The position numbers were made by a program, and so were the translations under genes. 9,680 nt of DNA. Source: UMGS1519 sp963621885. GTDB taxonomy: Bacteria; Actinomycetota; Coriobacteriia; Coriobacteriales; Eggerthellaceae. Location of the stretch: assembly GCA_963621885.1 (NCBI GenBank), contig CAVFFT010000071.1, positions 1 to 9,680 of the forward strand, read 5' to 3'. How positions within the stretch are numbered: the stretch's first letter is position 1; each line of letters starts with the position of its first letter. Shown here piece after piece: positions 1-5,008 of the stretch. A model generated the notes under the pieces. That model did no database searches and had not been told where the DNA came from. It saw nothing but the letters and a program-made list of their open reading frames with translations.

Positions 1-113
1 CGGCGGTGCGCGGCATTTTGGGGCGCGGATGTGCGCTTGGCTAATCGCGCGCGAGGCTCCTCTGCTGGGCGTCAAATCATGCTGACAGCCCACGTGACTT
101 TACAGACATCAGA
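1..113. other. Window edge; no supportable gene
   Basis: One plus-strand frame is open from base 1 to a TGA at 163-165 and another to a TGA near 82-84, so the tail of a gene entering from the left, convergent with metQ, is possible. Neither translation resembles a protein I recognise, and neither has a start inside the window. On the minus strand, ATG codons either hit a stop at once or lack a ribosome site. I see no RNA gene here. Confidence 0.4.
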
Positions 114-141
114 AAGGCCGGCGGGAAATCCCACCGGCCTT
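114..141 (-). terminator. Intrinsic terminator of metQ
   Basis: The arms 114-121 (AAGGCCGG) and 134-141 (CCGGCCTT), plus the inner GGG/CCC pair at 123-125 and 130-132, form a 12-bp stem around a 4-base loop. Read as minus-strand RNA, the single internal mismatch (122/133) becomes a G-U wobble and the stem is followed by a short U-rich run (UUUCUG). It starts 28 bases after the metQ stop codon. On the plus strand the hairpin is followed by TTCGC, so it may also help to stop a convergent transcript. Confidence 0.8.
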
Positions 142-169
142 CGCATGTGCCGTCTATTTGAATGAGATC

Positions 170-1051
170 TTAGAAGACCGGCTTCACAGCGCCATCATAG
201 GTGTTGTTGATGTAGTCGCGCACCTCGTCGGAGGTCAGAGCAGCAACGAGCGCCTGGATCTTTGCGGAGTCCTCGTTGCCCTCCTTCACCACGAGCAGGT
301 TCGCATAGGTCTGAGCGGCATCGCCATTCGGATCCTCCACGGCGATTGCATCCTCATTGACGTTCAGACCAGCGCCAATGGCGTAGTTCGCGTTGATGGC
401 GGCGATGTCGACATCCTCAAGCGATTTGGGGACCTGGGCGGCCTCGAGCTCAACGATGTCGAGGTTCTTCGGGTTCGAGGTGATGTCCTTCACCGTAGCG
501 GTGATGCCGGCGTTGTCATCAAGCTCGATGAGACCTTCCTGCTCAAGCAGCAGAAGCGCGCGGGCCTCGTTGGTGGTGTCGTTGGGCACCGCTACCTTTG
601 CGCCATCCTGCAGGTCGTCGAGGCTTGCGGTCTTGCCAGCGTACAGGCCGAAGGGCTCATAGTGAACCTTGGCGGCAGAGACGAGGTGCGTGCCGTTCTC
701 CTCGTTGAAGCTGTCGAGGTAGGGGCCGTGCTGGAAGTAGTTGGCGTCAACTTCGCCCTCTTCGGTGACCGTGTTCGGCTGGACGTAGTCGGTGAACTCC
801 TTCACCTCGAGCGTGTAGCCCTGCTCTTCGAGAACCGGCTTCACGGCATCGTTCAGAATCTCCGCGTGGGGCGTGGGGCTTGCGGCAACGGTGATGACGT
901 TGTCGCCGTCGGCTGCCGCAGAGGATGCGTCGGAGCTCGAAGAGGAGCTGCCGCAGCCGGTCAGCGCGAATGCGGCAACGAGTGCCACGCCCGCGACCGC
1001 CGCGATGGCGATCTGGGAAAGTCGTTTCTTCTCAAGTGCGATTGCTTTCAT
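170..1051 (-). CDS. metQ: MetQ-like methionine ABC transporter substrate-binding lipoprotein
   Basis: The 293-residue product belongs to the NlpA/MetQ family (substrate-binding lipoproteins that pass D/L-methionine to MetNI). A signal peptide with a basic start (KKR, residues 8-10) and a hydrophobic stretch (about 14-29) ends in the lipobox LTGC, so Cys33 should be lipidated and anchor the protein to the outer face of the membrane. A Ser/Ala-rich linker follows. The mature domain carries family hallmarks: ASPTPHAEIL near its start, the NANYFQHGPYLDSF block, and VPNDTTNEARALLLL. The start at 1051 is preferred over an in-frame ATG at 1066, because GGAGGG (complement of 1059-1064) lies 7 bases before it and overlaps the upstream ATG. 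No metN or metI is adjacent on either side, and a terminator follows directly, so the gene looks monocistronic. Substrate is inferred from family; related NlpA proteins bind other amino acids or dipeptides. Confidence 0.92.
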   Translation of the reverse strand: MKAIALEKKRLSQIAIAAVAGVALVAAFALTGCGSSSSSSDASSAAADGDNVITVAASPTPHAEILNDAVKPVLEEQGYTLEVKEFTDYVQPNTVTEEGEVDANYFQHGPYLDSFNEENGTHLVSAAKVHYEPFGLYAGKTASLDDLQDGAKVAVPNDTTNEARALLLLEQEGLIELDDNAGITATVKDITSNPKNLDIVELEAAQVPKSLEDVDIAAINANYAIGAGLNVNEDAIAVEDPNGDAAQTYANLLVVKEGNEDSAKIQALVAALTSDEVRDYINNTYDGAVKPVF

Positions 1052-1111
1052 TGTTGTTCCCTCCATATGGTTTCCGTGTTAGTGGGTACGGTTTCTCTTT
1101 CTAACATGAGT

Positions 1112-1129
1112 GCGCGGATGCGTCCGCGC
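1112..1129 (-). promoter_or_regulatory. Perfect hairpin in the metQ leader
   Basis: GCGCGGA (1112-1118) and TCCGCGC (1123-1129) form a perfect 7-bp stem with a 4-base loop, 61 bases upstream of the metQ start. No U-run follows on the minus strand, so it is not a normal terminator. An upstream segment (complement of about 1165-1174) contains TCCGCG, which could pair with one arm and compete with this hairpin. A role in regulation is inference. Confidence 0.4.
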
Positions 1130-1145
1130 CAAGATTCGGATTTTT

Positions 1146-1166
1146 CGGCATTCGCAATATGCCACC
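1146..1166 (-). promoter_or_regulatory. Small hairpin in the metQ leader
   Basis: Read on the minus strand, GGCAT and ATGCC (with a 7-base A/T-rich loop) form a 5-bp stem inside this interval, itself bracketed by a CGGAT/ATCCG pair. With the hairpin at 1112-1129 this gives the metQ leader two adjacent foldable elements. No known riboswitch class was recognised. Confidence 0.3.
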
Positions 1167-1259
1167 CGCGGATCCGTGCATTTTCCTTCCCTTCTCTCCC
1201 TTGTTGTCTCCCTTGCGCGAGCCGCCGTGTTTGCTTCTGCTTGCCTTAAGCTGTGCAGG

Positions 1260-1387
1260 CTGGTCAATCGGCCGCGTCACGTCGAATTGAGAGACTATGC
1301 GTTTTCCCGCACGCAATCAAGAGCTGGGGCAATAGGGATTTTCGCTTTGTTGCTATCGGGAAAAGCGAATACTGGGTAATTGACCAG
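1260..1387. repeat. 9-bp inverted repeat pair enclosing nested inverted repeats
   Basis: CTGGTCAAT at 1260-1268 is the exact reverse complement of ATTGACCAG at 1379-1387. Inside or overlapping the interval lie TTCGCTTT/AAAGCGAA (1341-1348 and 1362-1369), TTTTCCC/GGGAAAA (1302-1308 and 1358-1364) and TTGCTATC/GATAGCAA (1350-1357 and 1387-1394). These pairings cannot all form together. No target-site duplication is evident at the outer ends, so a miniature transposable element is not demonstrated. Confidence 0.45.
1292..1320 (-). promoter_or_regulatory. metQ: Possible metQ promoter
   Basis: On the minus strand, TTGATT (complement of 1315-1320) is spaced exactly 17 bases from TAGTCT (complement of 1292-1297). 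The -35 matches the consensus at 4 of 6 positions, the -10 at only 3 of 6. If used, it gives a leader of roughly 235 bases before metQ. The match is weak, and a promoter nearer to the gene is possible. Confidence 0.3.
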
Positions 1388-1575
1388 ATAGCAAGCGGTG
1401 AAAAGGGGTTTGCGGTTTAGCTGGGCTGCTTGTAGCGGGGCGGGCGGGGCTGTGCATCGCGTGCGCGCCGCGTTCATTCGCGCCGGCAAACGGTGGCCTG
1501 CTATTACGCAAGCCTGAGGTGGCTTTGGATAGCGGGCCGGCGCGCCAAGGTTTGCCCCGCGCGTTTCGCTTTCGC

Positions 1576-2793
1576 TTAGTGCTTTATCCGGCTGCGCGCC
1601 TTCTGGTCGAGCCGGATGGTGATGATGACCAGGGTACAGGCGACAAGCGAAAGCGCGCCGCCCACAAATCCGGCGGAAGCGATGCCGATGTTCGAGACGA
1701 CCATGCCGCCCACTGCCGTGCCGAAGGCGATGCCGATGTTGAAGCTCATGGGCTCGAGCGATGCGGCGAGGGTTGCGGCTTCGGGGTATTCCGTTCGCGC
1801 CACGAACATGAACATCGTGATGCAAGGGGTGCTGACCACATACATCGTGAGCGCGATGACGATGATGATTGCGATGGCGGGCACGGTGGCGCTGCCCACA
1901 ACCGCAAGGCCGGCGAGCGCCGCCGCTTGGCACAGGAAGACGGGAATGAGGCCCTTCATGCCGAAGCGCTGCGAGCACCAGCCGGAAAGCAGATTCGAGA
2001 TGAAGCAGGCGCAGCCATAGCACATGAGCACGGTGGACGTGCCGGCGGTGTCGAGGAAGAGAACGTCTTCCAAGTAGGGCGTGATATAGCCATAGAGCAC
2101 GTAGACGGCTCCTACGCCGAACATGAACACGAGCGCGCCGCAGATGATGCGCGGGTCGCGAAGCATGGGCAACTGTCCGCGCAAGGTGGCGGGCACATCC
2201 GTTGAGCCGCCATGGGGCAACACGCAAATGAGTGCCAAACAGCTCGCGATGGCGAGAATGAGAGCGCCCCAGAAAGCGAGTTCCCAGGTCAGGAGGTCGG
2301 CCACAATCTTCGTGAGGGGAGTGGTAAGCACCATCGCGACAGAAAACGCGGCGTAGACGATGGAAATGGTCCACGGCGTCTTTTCGATGCCGACGAGCTC
2401 GGGAATATAGGTGATGCCCACGGCAAGCAGCGCGCCTGAAACCGCGCCAAGCAGCACACGCGAGAAGAGAAGCATCTCGAAGCTCGGCGCGATGATGGCG
2501 AAGAGGTTTGCCGCGCAGAAGATGACGGAATAGGCGATAAGCAGGGTGAACCGGTGGAAACGACCGGTCGTGAGCGCCAGCACCGGGGTGCAGAGCGCAT
2601 AGGCAACGGAAAAGAAGCTGATGAGTTCGCCCGCTCGCGCGAGGGGAATATTGAAGTATTCGGCGATGTCGGGCTCGATGCCGATGACGACGAATTCAGA
2701 GACGCCAAGGGAGAATCCCGAGAGGACGAGGAAGACGATGCACAGGCGCGCCCGCGTGCGTGACATATTCAGGGAAGGGGTGGTCTGCTGCAT
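1576..2793 (-). CDS. MFS transporter, DHA1/AraJ-like efflux family
   Basis: The 405-residue product has the length and hydrophobic pattern of a 12-helix major facilitator. The first helix carries the DHA1 pattern GVSEFVVIGIEPDIA (residues 30-44), and the loop after helix 2 has the reduced motif GRFHR (77-81). These are typical of proton-coupled exporters of drugs, sugars or purine/arabinose-like compounds (AraJ, YdhP, NepI relatives) in the cytoplasmic membrane. The substrate cannot be read from sequence. The start at 2793 is chosen because AGGAG (complement of 2801-2805) sits 7 bases before it. Longer readings run through the upstream promoter into dCMP deaminase DNA and are not credible. 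It lies 206 bases downstream of the deaminase gene on the same strand but has its own promoter candidate, so it need not be co-transcribed. No regulator gene is adjacent. Confidence 0.88.
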   Translation of the reverse strand: MQQTTPSLNMSRTRARLCIVFLVLSGFSLGVSEFVVIGIEPDIAEYFNIPLARAGELISFFSVAYALCTPVLALTTGRFHRFTLLIAYSVIFCAANLFAIIAPSFEMLLFSRVLLGAVSGALLAVGITYIPELVGIEKTPWTISIVYAAFSVAMVLTTPLTKIVADLLTWELAFWGALILAIASCLALICVLPHGGSTDVPATLRGQLPMLRDPRIICGALVFMFGVGAVYVLYGYITPYLEDVLFLDTAGTSTVLMCYGCACFISNLLSGWCSQRFGMKGLIPVFLCQAAALAGLAVVGSATVPAIAIIIVIALTMYVVSTPCITMFMFVARTEYPEAATLAASLEPMSFNIGIAFGTAVGGMVVSNIGIASAGFVGGALSLVACTLVIITIRLDQKARSRIKH

Positions 2794-2837
2794 ATGCTTG
2801 CTCCTTTCGCAAAACGATGGTGGCTGTTGCGACGGGC

Positions 2838-2846
2838 ATTCTAGCA
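2838..2846 (-). promoter_or_regulatory. Extended -10 promoter of the MFS gene
   Basis: On the minus strand TGCTAGAAT gives an extended -10 (TGn followed by TAGAAT, 5 of 6 to consensus). It predicts a transcription start near 2831 and a leader of about 38 bases. An A/T-rich tract (2851-2859) lies just upstream; no good -35 is visible, as is common with extended -10 promoters. Confidence 0.5.
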
Positions 2847-2999
2847 AGCGAAAAAATTTGTGGGGCAGAGAGGGCGGGTCTTCACAAAGACAGGGCAAAC
2901 GACACGACAGCAAGCCGCGTTTGTTGCGATATTCCGGGGGCGAAGTGTGGGAGGCCGTCTTACAAATGAGGCCGCCTTGCAAATCCTCGTACGGTTTTC

Positions 3000-3476
3000 C
3001 TACAGCTCCCGATGCGGTGTCATCTGACGGTATGCGACGCCGCAGGTGTCGAAGATGCGCCGCGAAATCTGATGGTCGACGGTTCCCGCATATTTGTCCT
3101 CGAGATACACGACGCTGCCGATGCCCGCCTGGACAAGCATCTTCGCGCACTCATGGCAGGGGAAAAGCGTGACGTAGACCGTTGCCTGTTGCATGTCCTT
3201 GAGCGATCCGCGGTAGTTCAGGATGGCGTTCGCCTCGGCATGGATGACATAGCTGTGCTTGTCGAGCAGCGGGTCGTCGTTTGCGCCCCAGGGGAAATCC
3301 TCGTCTTTTATCGCGGAGGGCGTGCCATTATAGCCTACGGAAAGGATGCGGTTGTTCGTGTCGGCGATGCAGGCGCCCACCTGGGTGTTGGGGTCTTTGC
3401 TGCGCCCGGCGGCCGCAAGTGCCACCTTCATGAAGAATTCGTCCCAAGTGATGACGTCGCCGCGTTTATCGGACAT
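3000..3476 (-). CDS. dCMP deaminase (deoxycytidylate deaminase)
   Basis: The 158-residue cytosolic zinc enzyme is predicted to convert dCMP to dUMP, feeding thymidylate synthesis. The cytidine/deoxycytidylate deaminase signature is complete: HAEANAIL (H79 zinc ligand, E81 proton shuttle) and PCHECAK (C107 and C110 zinc ligands). The N-terminal block SKDPNTQVGACI and VGYNGTPS is specific to the dCMP deaminase branch, as opposed to tRNA adenosine or cytidine deaminases, and resembles the eukaryotic DCTD and bacterial ComEB proteins. Length is normal for the family. GGAG (complement within 3482-3486) precedes the ATG by 5 bases. The gene is divergent from the ROK kinase and has its own clear promoter. 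Confidence 0.93.
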   Translation of the reverse strand: MSDKRGDVITWDEFFMKVALAAAGRSKDPNTQVGACIADTNNRILSVGYNGTPSAIKDEDFPWGANDDPLLDKHSYVIHAEANAILNYRGSLKDMQQATVYVTLFPCHECAKMLVQAGIGSVVYLEDKYAGTVDHQISRRIFDTCGVAYRQMTPHREL

Positions 3477-3506
3477 GGATGCTCCTGCCTGTCGGAATGT
3501 GCTTTG

Positions 3507-3535
3507 AAAATAGCCGCCCGCCGCCGTTTATGCAA
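3507..3535 (-). promoter_or_regulatory. Promoter of the dCMP deaminase gene
   Basis: On the minus strand TTGCAT (complement of 3530-3535) and TATTTT (complement of 3507-3512) are separated by exactly 17 bases. The predicted start near 3500 gives a leader of about 24 bases that ends in the ribosome site. Confidence 0.6.
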
Positions 3536-3777
3536 GAGCTCGCGTAGCGGAATGTGAAACAGGCGAGGCGAGCTGCGCGTTTCCGCCTGCGGTTCGCGCG
3601 GTGTCTTGCTTATGCGTCGTGGGTTCGCGGCATGCCCTTTATGCGCGCGGGTTTTGTGTTGTAGCGTGGCGGTGGCACGGCGTGGCAGTGGCGCGCCGTT
3701 AGTATCCCGCAAGTATTGCGGCGGCTTTCCCATATTGACCGTAGCGGCGGAAATAGCGTCCGCGTGACAGGGCGGTG

Positions 3778-3806
3778 TTGCGATGTGTTGCAAAGGCGCA
3801 GATAAT
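3778..3806 (+). promoter_or_regulatory. Promoter of the ROK kinase gene
   Basis: TTGCGA (3778-3783) and GATAAT (3801-3806) are 17 bases apart; the -10 matches consensus at 5 of 6 positions. The predicted start near 3813 falls inside the first copy of a direct repeat. The leader would be about 110 bases. Confidence 0.6.
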
Positions 3807-3808
3807 GA

Positions 3809-3839
3809 CGCACCGACGCGGAGTACCCGCACCGACGCG
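3809..3839 (+). repeat. 12-bp direct repeat at the predicted transcription start; possible operator
   Basis: CGCACCGACGCG occurs at 3809-3820 and again at 3828-3839, a 19-base period close to two helical turns. It begins 3 bases after the -10 element, where a bound repressor would block transcription. No regulator gene is present in the window, so the operator role is inference. Confidence 0.45.
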
Positions 3840-3851
3840 AAGCGCCGCCGT

Positions 3852-3873
3852 CGGCATTCTGGCTGGAATGCCG
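3852..3873 (+). promoter_or_regulatory. Leader hairpin or palindromic operator before the ROK kinase
   Basis: CGGCATTC (3852-3859) and GAATGCCG (3866-3873) form a perfect 8-bp inverted repeat around a 6-base spacer, 48 bases before the kinase start. It could fold in the leader RNA or bind a dimeric regulator. No U-run follows, so it is not a standard terminator. Confidence 0.45.
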
Positions 3874-3921
3874 CAAAGGCGTGCGGGTGGCGCGAGGAGA
3901 ATGAGAGACGCAGGAGACAGC

Positions 3922-4842
3922 ATGCAGCAAACCATGCGGCAGACAGAGAAGATCTATGGTGCCATCGAGGCGGGCGGCACGAAAATGGTATGCGCCGTGG
4001 GCCGAGCGGATGGAACGCTGCTTGGCAAGATGGTCGTGCCCACGGGCACGCCGGAAACGACCATTGGTCCGCTGTGCGATTTCTTCGCGGGTCGCGGCAT
4101 TTCAGCGCTGGGGCTTGCGACGTTTGGGCCAGTGATGCTTGATGCTTCGTCTCCGCGCTATGGCCGGGTGCTTGCTTCGCCGAAGCTCGCCTGGCGTGAT
4201 TTCGATTTCGCGGGCGCGCTTCGCAATCGGCTTGGAGTGCCGGTCGCCATCGAGACCGATGTGAATGCCGCGTGCCTGGGGGAAACGCTTTATGGCACCG
4301 CGCGCGGGCTGGATGTCGTCGTGTATGTGACGGTGGGTACCGGCATTGGCGTGGGCGTGTGCATCGACGGCAAGCCGCTTCATGGCATGCTTCATCCCGA
4401 GGCGGGGCATATCACAGTGGCGCGCACGCTGGGAGACGAGTTTCCGGGATGCTGCGCGGTGCATGTGTCGTGCTTGGAAGGACTCGCGTCCGGTCCGGCC
4501 GCTTGCAAGCGTTATGGCGTTGAACGAGCTTCTGACCTGGCTGAAGATGCCGCTTTTCTCGATCTTGAGAGCGATTATCTCGCGCGTGCCCTGTCGTTTT
4601 ACACGCTTGCGTATTCGCCGCGCCGTATCGTGCTGGGTGGTGGCGTTCCCGATCACGCGCCTGCGCTTCTTCCCCTTGTGCGCGAGAAGCTGGGGCATAT
4701 CATCGGCACGTTTCTGCCGACGCCCGAGTTTGAGCATTTGGATTCCTATGTGGCGGCGCCGTCGCTCAAAGGCGATCAGGGCGTGCTCGGCGCGCTTGCC
4801 CTTGCCGTGCGCGCGGGGTCGAGCGCGGCATCTGCCCAATAG
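3922..4842 (+). CDS. ROK-family sugar kinase, fructokinase-like
   Basis: The 306-residue product is predicted to phosphorylate fructose (or a related hexose) with ATP in the cytosol. The N-terminal phosphate-binding loop IEAGGTK (residues 15-21) is followed by the ROK core: ETDVNAA with the presumed catalytic base D113, VTVGTGIGVG (136-145), and the HPEAGH block. The structural zinc site appears as H163, C178, H181 and C184, in the CxxHxxCLEGLASGP arrangement typical of bacterial fructokinases such as B. subtilis GmuE/YdhR, not the CxCGxxGC pattern of glucokinases and NagC regulators. There is no N-terminal helix-turn-helix, so it is a kinase and not a repressor. The chosen ATG is 5 bases after AGGAG (3912-3916); in-frame upstream ATGs lack such a site and lie in the promoter and leader. 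No sugar transporter or glycosidase is adjacent, so the in vivo substrate is open. Confidence 0.87.
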   Translation: MQQTMRQTEKIYGAIEAGGTKMVCAVGRADGTLLGKMVVPTGTPETTIGPLCDFFAGRGISALGLATFGPVMLDASSPRYGRVLASPKLAWRDFDFAGALRNRLGVPVAIETDVNAACLGETLYGTARGLDVVVYVTVGTGIGVGVCIDGKPLHGMLHPEAGHITVARTLGDEFPGCCAVHVSCLEGLASGPAACKRYGVERASDLAEDAAFLDLESDYLARALSFYTLAYSPRRIVLGGGVPDHAPALLPLVREKLGHIIGTFLPTPEFEHLDSYVAAPSLKGDQGVLGALALAVRAGSSAASAQ

Positions 4843-4864
4843 CATCCCAGCACAAATAAAGAAC

Positions 4865-4883
4865 GGTCGCTTCGGTTACGACC
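4865..4883 (+). terminator. Weak hairpin after the ROK kinase
   Basis: GGTCG (4865-4869) and CGACC (4879-4883) form a 5-bp stem with a 9-base loop, 22 bases after the kinase stop. No proper U-run follows, only scattered T/A-rich sequence. It may attenuate transcription but is not a convincing intrinsic terminator. Confidence 0.25.
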
Positions 4884-4940
4884 AGATAAAGCCTTTAACT
4901 TTCAAGTGAGCGCGGATGCGCGATTTCGCCATATTCCATT

Positions 4941-4949
4941 TGGTAGACT
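4941..4949 (+). promoter_or_regulatory. Possible promoter of the hydrogenase genes
   Basis: TGGTAGACT contains an extended -10 (TGn plus TAGACT). No convincing -35 lies 16-18 bases upstream. The predicted start near 4956 would give a leader of about 50 bases ahead of the oxidoreductase gene. Confidence 0.35.
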
Positions 4950-5008
4950 AAGCCGGGTGTGTGTTGGGAGACGCCACCTAAAAGGAGACCAATAAGAGAG
5001 GAGACGGG

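Larger units (their letters stand above)
1052..1575. other. 524-base gene-free region rich in inverted repeats (metQ leader and MFS 3' flank)
   Basis: No reading frame here looks like a protein. The part next to metQ (about 1052-1290) is probably its transcribed leader if the promoter at 1292-1320 is right. It holds two hairpins, listed separately. Further out, 1331-1394 is visibly more A/T-rich than its surroundings and contains overlapping inverted repeats, bracketed by a 9-bp inverted pair (1260-1268 and 1379-1387). I looked for SAM riboswitch, T-box and cobalamin hallmarks in the metQ direction and did not find them. The stretch 1395-1575 is G+C-rich, with only a weak AAGCC/GGCTT hairpin (1510-1525) that could lie in the MFS 3' end. 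Confidence 0.6.
3477..3921. other. 445-base divergent intergenic region
   Basis: No protein-like frame is seen. The left edge carries the deaminase promoter (3507-3535). The right part carries the kinase promoter (3778-3806), a direct repeat (3809-3839) and a hairpin (3852-3873). Between about 3540 and 3770 I see only G/C-rich sequence with a small GCGGA/TCCGC inverted repeat (3747-3763). Frames crossing it have no ribosome site. Confidence 0.6.

Noticed and set aside
1161..1185. GGGTGG next to GCGG in the metQ leader as a possible T-box core
   Set aside because: The order and spacing do not match the conserved T-box AGGGTGGnACCGCG segment, and no specifier stem or antiterminator pair could be found.
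158..1249. A 363-codon plus-strand frame opposite metQ
   Set aside because: It is antisense to a clear lipoprotein gene with ribosome site, lipobox and terminator; the product has no recognisable features.
2949..2990. Repeated GGCCGyCTT/GGCCGCCTT segment after the dCMP deaminase gene as a terminator
   Set aside because: The copies are direct, not inverted, and there is no stable stem with a U-run.
2794..3150. A longer N-terminus for the MFS transporter
   Set aside because: The extension would run over the end of the dCMP deaminase gene and the -10 element, and lacks transporter character; the ATG at 2793 has a well-placed AGGAG.
3841..3873. CGGCATTC shared between the kinase leader and the metQ leader (1146-1153) as a common operator
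   Set aside because: Only one half-site is present in the metQ leader; an 8-base match is expected by chance in DNA of this composition.
3775..3921. A 49-residue N-terminal extension of the ROK kinase
   Set aside because: It overlaps the promoter and operator-like repeats, has no ribosome site, and family members begin just before the IEAGGTK loop.
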